64,000 nucleotides of DNA, taken from NCBI RefSeq assembly GCF_005048225.1, contig NZ_SUNI01000005.1, positions 178,584 to 242,583 on the forward strand. The letters are read 5' to 3'. Within the stretch, counting starts at the first letter, position 1. Every line of letters begins with the position of its first letter. The notes beneath the pieces are model-generated. The model saw only the letters and a list, made by a program, of their open reading frames with translations. It did not search any database and had not been told where the DNA came from. This stretch comes from Paracoccus gahaiensis. GTDB taxonomy: Bacteria; Pseudomonadota; Alphaproteobacteria; Rhodobacterales; Rhodobacteraceae. The position numbers and the translations under genes were made by a program. This document shows positions 16,715-25,624 of the stretch, piece by piece.

Positions 16715-18031
16715 TCAGTTCGTGGCCGTGTCGTCCGCGATGCCCTCGGGGCGGCCCACCAGCACGAAACGCAGGCTTTCGGGGTCCAGAAGGCGCCCGG
16801 CGACGCGGGCCACATCCTCGGCGGTGACCGCCTCGACCTTGTCGTTCCGGGTGTCGATGTAGTCGATGGGAAAGCCGATCAGCTGCATCCCCGCCAGGAT
16901 CGAGGCGATGCGCCCGTTGCCGTCGAAGCGCAGCGGGTATTCGCCGGTCAGGTAGGTCTTGGCATCGGTCAGCTCACGCTCGGTCACGCCCTCGGCCATG
17001 CGGGCCCATTCCGCGCGGATCAGGTCGACCGCCTCGGCGGTGGTGGCGTTCGATCCCGACATGCCGCCCTGCCAAGTCTGGCCGTAGAGGCCGGTGGCCA
17101 GGGCGGTGCCCACGCCATAGGTCAGTCCGCGTTTTTCGCGGATCTCGGCCATGAGGCGCGAGCTGAAGCCGCCGCCGCCCAAGATGTGGTTGGCCACGAA
17201 GGCCGCGAAATAGTCCGGATCGTCGATGGCGATGCCGGGCCCCGCGAAGGACACCACGGTCTGCGGGCTGTCCCAATCGATGACGGTCGTCCCGCCGGTC
17301 AGCTGCAGGTCGGCCCGGTCGGGCAGGGGCGCGGTGGCGTCCTGGGGCAGACCGCCCAGGATGCGGTCCAGAAGCAGGCCCAGATCCTCGGCCGAGATGT
17401 CGCCCGCCGCCCCCACGACCACCCGGTCGCGGGCCAGCACGCGGTTCTTGGCGGCGACCAGATCCTGGCGGTTCAGCCCGGCCACGCTGTCGGCGGTGCC
17501 GTTGATCGAGGTGGCATAGGGGTGATCGCCCCAGGCCTGGCGGGCCATCTCGATGGCGGCGATGCTGCCGGGATCGGTCGCCTCGGACCGGATCACCGCC
17601 TGGACCTGGGCGCGGACGCGGTCGACGGCATCCTCGTCGAAGCGGGGCTGCGTGAGGGCCTGCGCCAGAAGGTCACCGGCCTCGTCGCGCGTTTCGGTCA
17701 GCGCGCGGAAGCCCACCGAGACGGTGTCGTCGCCGGCGCGGAAGGACAGTTGCGCACCCAGATCCTCGACGGCCTGGGCGAATTGCGTGGTGTCGCGGCG
17801 GCCCGCCCCCTCTTCCAGCAGCGAGGTCATCAGGTTGACCGCGCCGCGCTTGTCGGGGGCGTCCATGCTGGCGCCGCCGCGGAACTGGATGTCCAGGGCG
17901 ACGAAGGGGATGCTGTCATCCTCCACCAGCCAGGCCTTGATGCCGCCCGGAGAGGTGACGTCCTGGATCTCGATCGCCTGAGCCGGGACGGCCAGCAGGG
18001 CAAGGACGGTGGCGATGGCGGCACGGATCAT
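16715..18031 (-). CDS. M16-family peptidase-like protein, catalytically inactive subunit
   Basis: A 438-aa protein with a signal peptide (MIRAAIATVLALLAVPAQA) and two M16 (pitrilysin/PqqL-like) domains. The HxxEH zinc motif is missing: the aligned place reads KRGAVNLMTSLLEEGAG. The C-terminal M16 domain retains the arginine/tyrosine region (MAEIREKRGLTYGVG). This is the usual partner of an active M16 subunit, encoded directly upstream with a 4-nt overlap (18028-18031); together they probably form a periplasmic protease heterodimer. Confidence 0.9.
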   Translation of the reverse strand: MIRAAIATVLALLAVPAQAIEIQDVTSPGGIKAWLVEDDSIPFVALDIQFRGGASMDAPDKRGAVNLMTSLLEEGAGRRDTTQFAQAVEDLGAQLSFRAGDDTVSVGFRALTETRDEAGDLLAQALTQPRFDEDAVDRVRAQVQAVIRSEATDPGSIAAIEMARQAWGDHPYATSINGTADSVAGLNRQDLVAAKNRVLARDRVVVGAAGDISAEDLGLLLDRILGGLPQDATAPLPDRADLQLTGGTTVIDWDSPQTVVSFAGPGIAIDDPDYFAAFVANHILGGGGFSSRLMAEIREKRGLTYGVGTALATGLYGQTWQGGMSGSNATTAEAVDLIRAEWARMAEGVTERELTDAKTYLTGEYPLRFDGNGRIASILAGMQLIGFPIDYIDTRNDKVEAVTAEDVARVAGRLLDPESLRFVLVGRPEGIADDTATN

Positions 18032-19599
18032 CCTTGCACCTCGGGGCTGGTCTGGGTTTCGGGCACGGGTGCGTCGCCGGGCATCGGCGCGGGCGCGTCG
18101 GTCGGCATCTCGGCGGGCATCTCGGTCGGCGTCTCAGGGGCCGGGGCGTCGGCGGCGGCGACAGCCTCGGCGGGCAGCAGCCAGCCGGTGACGGTGCCCT
18201 GATCCGACAGGACCTCGCGCGCGGCGGCCATCACCTGATCGGCGGTGACGGCGCCCAGGATGTCGGGCCAGTCGGTCACGTCCTGGACCGTCAGGCTGGT
18301 CGACAGGCCCTGGCCATAGTCATAGGCCCGGCCATGCGCCGAATCGCGGGCATAGATCTGGGCGGCGCGCAGGCGGGTGCGCACCCGGTCCAGATCGGCC
18401 TCGTCGACCCCGTCCGTCAGGAACTGCGCCAAGGCGTCGTCCAGTGCGGCCTCGGCCTCGGCGGGGTCCATGTCCTGGGCGGGGATCAGCGACAGGCGGA
18501 ATTCGGTCGGGTCCAGCGACAGGCCGTCATAGCTGGCCCCCACCCACAGCGCCCGGCCCGGCAGCATCAGCCGCTGCGCCAGCACCGAGGTCTGCGTCGA
18601 GCCGCCCAGCAGATCGGCCAGCACGGTCAGCGCCGCCGCCTTGTCCTGATCGCCCGCGTTGCGTTCGGGCGCCAGCACGGCGCGGATCATCGTGGGCTGG
18701 GCCACGCGGGGGTCCGACATCTCGATCCGCCGCTCGGTCCGCTTGGGGGGCTCCTGCGGGCGCAGGCGGGGTTCGGCCTCGCCCTTGGCGGGGATGGGGC
18801 CGTAATGCTCCTCGGCCAAGGCGCGGGCCTCGTCGGGGGTCACGTCGCCCGCGATGACCAAGATCGCCTCGTGCGGGGAATAATGCGTGTCGTACCAGGC
18901 GATCGCATCGTCTCGGGTCAGCGCCTCGATCTCGTCCCGCCAGCCGATGATCGGGCGGCCGTAAGGGTGGTTGTCATAGAGGATCGCGTTCATTTCCTCG
19001 GCGAACAGAGCCTGGGGGCTGCTGTCCACGCGCTGCGCGCGCTCCTCCAGAACGACCTGGCGTTCGGCCCGCCAGTCGTCGTCCGAGATCTGCAGATTGG
19101 CCATCCGGTCGGCCTCCATCTCCATGATCAGGGGCAGGCGGTCGCTGGCGATGCGCTGGAAATAGGCCGTGAAATCCCACGAGGTGAAGGCGTTGTCGCT
19201 GCCGCCATTGGCGGTGACGGTCTGCGAGAACTCTCCGGGCTCCAGCGTGTCGGTGCCCTTGAACATCAGGTGTTCCAGGTAATGGGCGATGCCGGACTTG
19301 CCCGGAACCTCGTCGGCAGCGCCGATCCGGTACCAGACCATCTGCACCACGACCGGGGCGCGCTCGTCTTGGATGACCACGGCCTCCATCCCGTTGGGCA
19401 GGGTGAAATGGGTGATGTCCTCGGGCATGGTGCCCGAGGCGGGGGGCGCGGAGGTCTCGGCGGGCTGGGCCGCGTCGGTCTGGGCCTCGGGGGCCTGGAT
19501 GTCGGGGGACGGGGCCGGTGCGGGCTGGGCCAGCGCGGGCAGGGACGTGCTCAGGGCCAGGGCCGTGATCAGGGCGGAACGGAATGCGGGGCGACGCAT
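18028..19599 (-). CDS. M16-family zinc peptidase, active subunit
   Basis: A 523-aa exported protease. It has a signal peptide (ALITALALSTSLPALAQ), a Pro/Ala/Thr-rich linker to about residue 58, then an M16 domain with the inverted zinc motif HYLEH (His106, Glu109, His110) and the downstream Glu region EMEADRMANL; a second M16 domain follows. The tail (last 40 or so residues) is Ala/Pro/Glu/Thr-rich and low complexity. It overlaps the inactive subunit gene as ATGA. Substrates are unknown; relatives degrade small peptides in the periplasm. Confidence 0.92.
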   Translation of the reverse strand: MRRPAFRSALITALALSTSLPALAQPAPAPSPDIQAPEAQTDAAQPAETSAPPASGTMPEDITHFTLPNGMEAVVIQDERAPVVVQMVWYRIGAADEVPGKSGIAHYLEHLMFKGTDTLEPGEFSQTVTANGGSDNAFTSWDFTAYFQRIASDRLPLIMEMEADRMANLQISDDDWRAERQVVLEERAQRVDSSPQALFAEEMNAILYDNHPYGRPIIGWRDEIEALTRDDAIAWYDTHYSPHEAILVIAGDVTPDEARALAEEHYGPIPAKGEAEPRLRPQEPPKRTERRIEMSDPRVAQPTMIRAVLAPERNAGDQDKAAALTVLADLLGGSTQTSVLAQRLMLPGRALWVGASYDGLSLDPTEFRLSLIPAQDMDPAEAEAALDDALAQFLTDGVDEADLDRVRTRLRAAQIYARDSAHGRAYDYGQGLSTSLTVQDVTDWPDILGAVTADQVMAAAREVLSDQGTVTGWLLPAEAVAAADAPAPETPTEMPAEMPTDAPAPMPGDAPVPETQTSPEVQG

Positions 19600-19722
19600 G
19601 GGTGGGGCAACCTCCTCTTGCTGCGCCGAAACTTGGACCTCGGGCCGGGGCGGCGCAAGCGCCCTCGCGGGATTGTGCGGCGGGCGGGGCCATCGGTCGC
19701 GGCTGCCGGTCGCCCCGTGCGG

Positions 19723-20943
19723 TCAGGCCGCCAGCCGCAGCGGCAGGTGCAGGGGGCCATGCGCCTGAAGGCCCGGTTTCCAAGCGGCCGTCCCCGCCAG
19801 CGCCAGATCCGGCGCGCGGGCCAGTAGGGCGGTGAACAGCACCTCCATGTTCAGCCGCGCCAGGTTGTTGCCCAGGCAGACATGGGGCCCCGCGCCGAAG
19901 GCCAGATGCAGGTTCGGATGGCGGGTGATGTCGAAGGCATCGGCGCGCGCGAAGGCGTCCGGATCGCGGTTGGCCCCGGCATAGAGCAGCCCGAACTTCG
20001 TCCCCCGCGCCCAGTCCTGCCCGCAGATCGTCAGGTCCTGCGCGGCATAGCGGTGAAAGAAGGGCAGCGGCGCGGCAAAGCGGAACATCTCCTGCACGGC
20101 GCGGGGCATCAGGCCGGGATCCGCGCGCAGCAGGGCCAACTGGTCGGGATGGGTCAGCAGCGCATGCAGCCCCGATCCCATCACGTCGATGGTCGAGCCG
20201 TGCCCTGCATGCAGGATCTGCATGATCGTGGCGATCAGCTCGTCATGGGTCAGAAGGCCCGCGCGTTCCGCCCCGATCATCGCCGACATCAGGTCGTCGC
20301 GGGGCCGGGCGGAGCGTTCTGCGTGCAGATCCTCCAGCAGGACGGCAAAGAGGCGTGTCGCCTCCTCGGCGCGGGCCTTCTTCGCGGCGGTGCGGTCGAT
20401 GTCGAAATAGCTGACCACCTGGTCGGACCATTCGGTCATCTGCGCGGCCAATGCCGGGTCGGTGCCGATCAGATGGCCGATCACCTGCCCCGGCAGCAGC
20501 GCCGCCAGATCGGCCACGAAGTCGATCCGCCCGCGCGGGATCAGCCGGTCCAGCGCGCCTTCGACCCAAGCCGTGACGAAGCCGCGCAAGGCCTCCAGCC
20601 GGGTCTTGGTGAAGAACGGGAACACCGCGCGGCGCAGCCGGTCGTGATCGGGGCCGTCCGTGTCCAGCATCGAGGTCTGCACGAAGCGTTCGTGGAACGG
20701 CATGTCGTGGAAGTTGCCCGCGACCTGCAGGCGCCGCACCTCGGCGGGCGGGGCGAAGGCGGCGGGGTCGCGCACTATGCGGCGGTCCAGCGCGAGGGCG
20801 CGCACATCGGTTATCCGCACGGCCAGATGCCCGTCGAAGCCCGGCCAGAAGGGCAGGCCCGGCTGTGCCCGGAGCCGCGCATAGGCGGGCCAGGGATCGG
20901 CCCCGAAGCCGGGGGCCGAGGGGTCGAAATCGGCCTGTGTCAT
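19723..20943 (-). CDS. Cytochrome P450
   Basis: A 406-aa soluble bacterial P450. The heme-binding signature FGAGPHVCLGNNLAR has the axial thiolate Cys356, and the C helix motif and meander region are in place. The I-helix, usually AGxD/E-T-T, reads HAGHGSTID here: the acidic residue is replaced by Gly and the alcohol position is Ser. The substrate is unknown and no ferredoxin or ferredoxin reductase gene is adjacent. It starts 11 bp downstream of the DUF3035 gene, so it may be the end of the purH-lspA transcript. Confidence 0.93.
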   Translation of the reverse strand: MTQADFDPSAPGFGADPWPAYARLRAQPGLPFWPGFDGHLAVRITDVRALALDRRIVRDPAAFAPPAEVRRLQVAGNFHDMPFHERFVQTSMLDTDGPDHDRLRRAVFPFFTKTRLEALRGFVTAWVEGALDRLIPRGRIDFVADLAALLPGQVIGHLIGTDPALAAQMTEWSDQVVSYFDIDRTAAKKARAEEATRLFAVLLEDLHAERSARPRDDLMSAMIGAERAGLLTHDELIATIMQILHAGHGSTIDVMGSGLHALLTHPDQLALLRADPGLMPRAVQEMFRFAAPLPFFHRYAAQDLTICGQDWARGTKFGLLYAGANRDPDAFARADAFDITRHPNLHLAFGAGPHVCLGNNLARLNMEVLFTALLARAPDLALAGTAAWKPGLQAHGPLHLPLRLAA

Positions 20944-20954
20944 GGGGGCCTGCG

Positions 20955-21476
20955 TCAGTCCGCGACGGGCGCGGGCGCGGTCGAGGTGATGGCCCCGGCG
21001 CGCTGCCAGCGCAGCTGCTCGGTCGCGGCATCCAGCGCCATGGGGGCATAGGCGCGCTGATAGACGGGGGTGCCGGCGATCCGCTCCAGCGGGCGGCGGC
21101 CGTTGCGGGCGCGCCAGTCGGCATCGGCCTGGGCCAGCCGCGCGCGGATCTGCGGATCGCTGCCGCCGCGCCCGGCATGGGCCACCAGCGCCTGGTCCGA
21201 GGCGCCGACGCCGCGATCGGCCAATCGGTCAGGGCTGCCGCCCAGGGCCGCGACCGCATCGCCCAGGGGGGTGGGGTCGGTGATGTTGGCGCCACCCGGC
21301 GTGGGCGCAGGCAGCACGGCCAGATCGGCCGGCATCGCAAGGGACCGCGTGGGCAGGATCGCGAATTCGTCGGGACCGGTCTGCCCGGACCTGAAATTGT
21401 TCAGGGTCCCGCCGCCCGAACAGCCCGCAAGGCCCAGTACAGCCGCAAATCCGATCACCAGCGCGCGTGTCCGCAT
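20955..21476 (-). CDS. DUF3035 lipoprotein
   Basis: A 173-aa lipoprotein of the DUF3035 family, common downstream of lspA in Rhodobacterales. The signal peptide ends in a lipobox LAGC (Cys at 19), followed by the conserved DEFAILPTRSLAMPADLAVLPAP. Function is unknown; outer-membrane anchoring is likely. The gap to lspA is 30 bp, and lspA encodes the peptidase that would mature this very protein. Confidence 0.85.
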   Translation of the reverse strand: MRTRALVIGFAAVLGLAGCSGGGTLNNFRSGQTGPDEFAILPTRSLAMPADLAVLPAPTPGGANITDPTPLGDAVAALGGSPDRLADRGVGASDQALVAHAGRGGSDPQIRARLAQADADWRARNGRRPLERIAGTPVYQRAYAPMALDAATEQLRWQRAGAITSTAPAPVAD

Positions 21477-21506
21477 GTCTTGGTCCCCTTGTTCCTTACC
21501 CCCGGT

Positions 21507-22226
21507 CTAGCCGGATTTTCCGTCGCCGTCACGACCCTCTCGCTCGGTCGGCGCAAAGAGGTCGGGCTGATGCGGCGCCGGGCGCGGCCCTTTCGACGAC
21601 TCCGGGGCGGTGACCGGGGGGCGCTTGGTCTTGGGGGGCGTGCGCGTGGGGGCGGCAGGGGCCTCGGCCTTGCCCTGGGGCATCAGCACCAGTCCGATCG
21701 CACCCGCGAAGATCGAGATATCGGCCACGTTGAAGCTGTAGGGGTTCTGCCAGTTCGGCAGCGACATGTTCAGGAAATCCGCCACCGCGCCATAGAGGAA
21801 CCGGTCCACGACATTCCCGAGCGCGCCGCCGATCAGCAGCCCCGCCGAGACGCGGGCGAACCGCCCTAGGGCGGCGCGCCAGATCCAGATCCAGACCCAG
21901 GCACAGATCGCCAGCGCGATGCCGATCAGCACCCACCGCATGAAGTCCTGCCCCGAGGACATCAGCCCGAAATTCACCCCCTGATTCCACGCCATGCGCA
22001 GGTTCAGCCAGGGCGGCAGCACGTCGATGTTGCGCACGACATCCAGGTTCAGCACATGCACGACCAGGTATTTCAGCGCCTGATCCACCACGAAGATCGC
22101 CGCCGCGACCCACGCGACCAGCCGCATGTCGCTGCGCGGCGGGCCGGCGGGGGTCTTGGGGGCCGCCGGGCGCGGCTTGCGCGGGCGAGGGGCCTTCGCC
22201 GCCCCCGGGGTGACCGGCGCGGCCAT
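21507..22226 (-). CDS. lspA: Lipoprotein signal peptidase II
   Basis: A 239-aa inner-membrane aspartyl peptidase that removes signal peptides from prolipoproteins. Four helices and both catalytic Asp motifs are visible: [15 protein letters not shown] and [12 protein letters not shown]. It is about 70 residues longer than usual: residues 1-33 are Lys/Pro/Ala-rich, and the last 60 or so are a similar Pro/Lys/Thr-rich cytoplasmic tail. The start at 22226 overlaps the purH stop (TGATG), suggesting coupling; an internal ATG at 22127 would give a standard N-terminus and is a fair alternative. Confidence 0.93.
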   Translation of the reverse strand: MAAPVTPGAAKAPRPRKPRPAAPKTPAGPPRSDMRLVAWVAAAIFVVDQALKYLVVHVLNLDVVRNIDVLPPWLNLRMAWNQGVNFGLMSSGQDFMRWVLIGIALAICAWVWIWIWRAALGRFARVSAGLLIGGALGNVVDRFLYGAVADFLNMSLPNWQNPYSFNVADISIFAGAIGLVLMPQGKAEAPAAPTRTPPKTKRPPVTAPESSKGPRPAPHQPDLFAPTEREGRDGDGKSG

Positions 22227-23815
22227 CAGTGGCGGAAATGGCGCTGGCCCGTCAGGACCATCGCCAGCCCAAGCCGGTTCGCCGCAGCGATCACCTCGTC
22301 ATCGCGCATCGAGCCGCCGGGCTGGATCACCGCGCGGGCGCCCGCCTCGGCCAGCGCCTCGATGCCATCGGCAAAGGGGAAGAACGCGTCCGAGGCCACG
22401 GCGGACCCCACCGTCAGCGGCTGGTCCAGCCCCATGGCCTGTGCCATGTCCTCGGACTTGCGGCGCCCGATGCGGGTGCTGTCCACGCGGCTCATCTGGC
22501 CCGCGCCGATGCCGACGGTGGCCAGATCCTTCGCATAGACGATGGCGTTCGATTTCACATGCTTGGCGACGGTCCAGGCGAACATCAGATCGGCCAGCTC
22601 GTCCTCGGATGGCTGGCGCTCGGTCACGATGCGCAGGTCGGCGCGCGCGACATGGCCGTTGTCGCGGCCCTGCGCCAGAAACCCGCCCGCGACCTGGCGG
22701 AAGGTCAGGCCGCCCGCACGGGGATCGGGCAGCCCGCCCGTGGTCAGCAGGCGCAGGTTCTTCTTGGCGGCGAAGATGCGCTTGGCATCCTCGTCGGCAT
22801 CGGGCGCGATCACGACCTCGGTGAAGATCTTCACGATCTCCTCCGCCGTGGCGCCGTCCAGAGGCCGGTTCAGCGCGATGATCCCGCCGAAGGCCGAGGT
22901 GCGGTCGCAGTCGAAGGCCCGCCTGTAGGCCTCCAGCGCGGACGCGCCCTGCGCCACGCCGCAGGGGTTGGCATGCTTGATGATCGCGCAGGCCGGGCCT
23001 TGGGCCGCGTCGAATTCGGCCACCAGTTCGAAGGCGGCGTCGGTGTCGTTGATGTTGTTGTAGGACAGCTCCTTCCCCTGCCACTGGCGGGCCGAGGCCA
23101 CGCCGGGCCGGGTCTCGCCGGAGACATAGAAGGCCGCCTGCTGGTGCGGGTTCTCGCCATAGCGCAGCCCCTGCGCCAGCGTGCCGGCAAAGGCGCGGCG
23201 GCGGGGCGTGGCCTCGCCGATCGCCCCGGCCATCCAGGTGCTGACGGCTGTGTCATAGGCGGCGGTGCGGGCGTAGGCGATCTGGGCCTGACGCTGGCGG
23301 AAGGGCAGGGTGGTGCCGCCGTCGTTCGCATCCAGTTCGGCCAGGACGGCATCGTAATCCTGCACATCCACGACCACGGTGACGAAGCCGTGGTTCTTGG
23401 CCGCCGCCCGGATCATCGCCGGGCCGCCGATGTCGATGTTCTCGATGCAGGTCTCGTAATCGGCGCCCTTGGCGACGGTCTCCTCGAACGGATAGAGGTT
23501 CACCACCAGCAGGTCGATGCCGCCGATGCCATGCTGCTCCATCGCCGCGACATGGTCAGGATTGTCGCGCAGCGCCAAGAGCCCACCATGCACCGCCGGG
23601 TGCAGCGTCTTGACGCGACCGTCCATCATCTCGGGGAAGCCGGTGATCTCGGCCACGTCGGTGACCTCCAGCCCGGCCTCGCGCAGGACCTTGGCGCTGC
23701 CGCCGGTGGACAGGATCTGCACCCCGCGCGCCGCCAGGGCGGTGGCGAATTCGGTCAGGCCGGTCTTGTCGGAAACGGAGATCAGCGCACGCCGGAGGGC
23801 AACGGAAGCGGTCAT
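22226..23815 (-). CDS. purH: Bifunctional AICAR transformylase/IMP cyclohydrolase
   Basis: A 529-aa enzyme for the last two steps of IMP synthesis, the same length as E. coli PurH. The N-terminal cyclohydrolase (MGS-like) domain has [15 protein letters not shown] and [13 protein letters not shown]; the C-terminal transformylase domain has the active-site [11 protein letters not shown] and the [14 protein letters not shown] substrate loop. The stop overlaps the lspA start. Upstream, an intergenic of about 76 bp separates it from a small unrecognised gene on the same strand. Confidence 0.97.
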   Translation of the reverse strand: MTASVALRRALISVSDKTGLTEFATALAARGVQILSTGGSAKVLREAGLEVTDVAEITGFPEMMDGRVKTLHPAVHGGLLALRDNPDHVAAMEQHGIGGIDLLVVNLYPFEETVAKGADYETCIENIDIGGPAMIRAAAKNHGFVTVVVDVQDYDAVLAELDANDGGTTLPFRQRQAQIAYARTAAYDTAVSTWMAGAIGEATPRRRAFAGTLAQGLRYGENPHQQAAFYVSGETRPGVASARQWQGKELSYNNINDTDAAFELVAEFDAAQGPACAIIKHANPCGVAQGASALEAYRRAFDCDRTSAFGGIIALNRPLDGATAEEIVKIFTEVVIAPDADEDAKRIFAAKKNLRLLTTGGLPDPRAGGLTFRQVAGGFLAQGRDNGHVARADLRIVTERQPSEDELADLMFAWTVAKHVKSNAIVYAKDLATVGIGAGQMSRVDSTRIGRRKSEDMAQAMGLDQPLTVGSAVASDAFFPFADGIEALAEAGARAVIQPGGSMRDDEVIAAANRLGLAMVLTGQRHFRH

Positions 23816-23891
23816 GGGGGCCTCGTGTCTGGTTTGCCCCCGGTTACCGAAGCCCGGGCCGAAGGTCCAGCACGGAAGCCCCCGAAGGACC

Positions 23892-24062
23892 TCAGCGCCC
23901 GCCGAACAGCCTGCGCGCCAGACCGGCTGCGGCGACGATCATCACCGCCGTCCCGATCCCCGAGGCCAGCCCGCCGGCCCCGCGCGACACGGTGGTGCCG
24001 CTGCGGGTCCGCAGGACGGCCTGCGCGACCTTCAGTCCCAAGGCGATATATCTCAGTTTCAT
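23892..24062 (-). CDS. Small hypothetical membrane protein (56 aa)
   Basis: A short gene with ATG at 24062 preceded by AAAGGATGACAGC, a fair ribosome site, and a TGA at 23892. The peptide begins [20 protein letters not shown], has a Gly-rich hydrophobic helix ([17 protein letters not shown]) and ends in a basic tail (RRLFGGR), i.e. a single-span protein with positively charged ends. Codon bias matches the neighbours. It is placed between the RsmB-type methylase and purH on the same strand. No family recognised. Confidence 0.6.
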   Translation of the reverse strand: MKLRYIALGLKVAQAVLRTRSGTTVSRGAGGLASGIGTAVMIVAAAGLARRLFGGR

Positions 24063-24123
24063 GCTGTCATCCTTTCGGGGTCACGGGTGCCGGCAAAAGC
24101 CGCAACGGGCGGCGCCGGTTCCC

Positions 24124-25356
24124 TCACGAAGGCGTTCGCAGCCGGGCCATGTAGAACCCGTCCATGCCGCCCCGATCGGACCAGTAATCCGGGCGCAGGC
24201 GCAGCCCGCCCTCCTCGGTGATCCAGGCCGGGTCGAGGCCGGGCAGGTCGGGGCGCTCGACGCTCACGCCGGGATGGCGCTCCAGCGCCTCGGCCACCTG
24301 CACCTCGCCCTCGTCGGGGATCAGCGAGCAGGTGGCGAAGACCAGCCGCCCGCCGGGGCGCAGCAGGGTCAGGGCGTGGTCCAGCAGGGCCGCCTGCAGC
24401 TCGATCAGCTCGGCGATGCCGTGGCCGTCGCGGATGAAGGGCAGGTCGGGGTGGCGCCGGATGGTGCCGGTGGCCGAGCAGGGCGCATCCAGCAGGATCG
24501 CGTCGAAGGCCGTGTCGGGGCGCCAGTCCAGAACGTCGGCCGCGACCAGATCGGCGGTCAGGCCGCAGCGGGTCAGGTTCTCAGTCACCCGGCGCAGGCG
24601 CCCCTCGCTGATGTCGACGGCGGTGACCCAGGCCCCGGCGGCGGCCAGTTGCAGCGTCTTGCCGCCCGGCGCGGCGCAGAGATCCGCGATCCGTTCGCCG
24701 GGGCGCGGGTCCAGCAGGCGCACGGGCAGGGCGGCGGCGGCATCCTGCACCCACCAGTCGCCCGCCTCGAAGCCCGGCAGGGTCGAGACCTGCGCCGGTC
24801 CGGTCATCCGCCAGGATCCGGTCGGCAGCGCCTCGGCCCCCGGCACCGGCGTGGCGCCGGGCTTCAGGGTCAGGTCCAGGGGGGCGCCCTGCTGATGGGC
24901 GGCCTCGATCGCCCGCATCACCGTATCGCCATAGGCCTCGACCAGCGGGCTGCGCAGCCAGTCGGGCAAGGGTTGCGGCGGCAGGTCCGCCCAGCCCTCA
25001 AACGCGGCGGCCTTGCGCAGCACCGCGTTCACCATGCCCGCCGCCGCCTGTCCGCGCGCGCCAAGCGTGCGGGTCAGATCGACGGCGGCACCGACGACGC
25101 CATGGCCGGGGGCGCCCAGCTCCAGCATCTCGACCACGGCCAGACGCAGCACATCGGCGATCTGGGGGGCGGGCTTGCGATTGACCAGCCCCTCGATCAC
25201 CCGGTCGGCCCGGCCCTGATGGCGCAGCGTCTCGGCCGCCAGCCGGGCCGCGCGGGCCTGATCGGCCACGGGCAGGCTGCGCAGCGCGCCGGTCTGGTCG
25301 CCAAGCGACCGCCCCTCGCGCACGCCCTGGATCAATCGCAATGCGCCCTTTCGCGC
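24124..25356 (-). CDS. RsmB/NOL1-NOP2 family RNA m5C methyltransferase
   Basis: A 410-aa RsmB-like enzyme. An N-terminal NusB-like RNA-binding domain (about 1-135) precedes an SAM-dependent methylase domain with the SAM loop CAAPGGKTLQLA, the Pro-Cys motif DAPCSATGTIRRHPD and the catalytic Cys in FATCSLIPDEGE. It probably makes m5C967 of 16S rRNA or a related mark. ATG 25356 is chosen; a TTG at 25380, eight codons upstream, has the better ribosome site (AAAGGAAAG) and may be the real start. Divergent from the SDHAF4 gene. Confidence 0.9.
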   Translation of the reverse strand, partial: ARKGALRLIQGVREGRSLGDQTGALRSLPVADQARAARLAAETLRHQGRADRVIEGLVNRKPAPQIADVLRLAVVEMLELGAPGHGVVGAAVDLTRTLGARGQAAAGMVNAVLRKAAAFEGWADLPPQPLPDWLRSPLVEAYGDTVMRAIEAAHQQGAPLDLTLKPGATPVPGAEALPTGSWRMTGPAQVSTLPGFEAGDWWVQDAAAALPVRLLDPRPGERIADLCAAPGGKTLQLAAAGAWVTAVDISEGRLRRVTENLTRCGLTADLVAADVLDWRPDTAFDAILLDAPCSATGTIRRHPDLPFIRDGHGIAELIELQAALLDHALTLLRPGGRLVFATCSLIPDEGEVQVAEALERHPGVSVERPDLPGLDPAWITEEGGLRLRPDYWSDRGGMDGFYMARLRTPS

Positions 25357-25450
25357 CATATCGCCGCCCGGCTTTGCCAAAACGCTTTCCTTTGCCTACA
25401 TGTTGTTCAAGACTGGCCGCGACCCATACCCCCATTCGGGAGATGTTTCC

Positions 25451-25624
25451 ATGAGTGATGACACCACGCTTCCCCCCGCCGCGCAGCGCGCCCTGGCCGA
25501 GGCCGAGGAACGCCGCAAGCAGCAGGCGGGGCAGATCCTGCCCGTCGAATATGGCGGGCGCGACGGCCCCGAGGCCGTGCGCTATGGCGATTGGGAAAAG
25601 AACGGCATCGCGGTGGATTTCTGA
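25451..25624 (+). CDS. Succinate dehydrogenase assembly factor 4 homologue (DUF1674)
   Basis: A 57-aa protein of the SDHAF4/DUF1674 family. Its C-terminus, GPEAVRYGDWEKNGIAVDF, matches the conserved tail that binds flavinated SdhA and helps assembly of complex II. The upstream half is charged and helical (AQRALAEAEERRKQQA). ATG 25451 is chosen over the in-frame ATG at 25400 because the conserved protein is short. The stop codon abuts the amidase start, so the two are cotranscribed; no sdh genes are in this window. Confidence 0.88.
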   Translation: MSDDTTLPPAAQRALAEAEERRKQQAGQILPVEYGGRDGPEAVRYGDWEKNGIAVDF

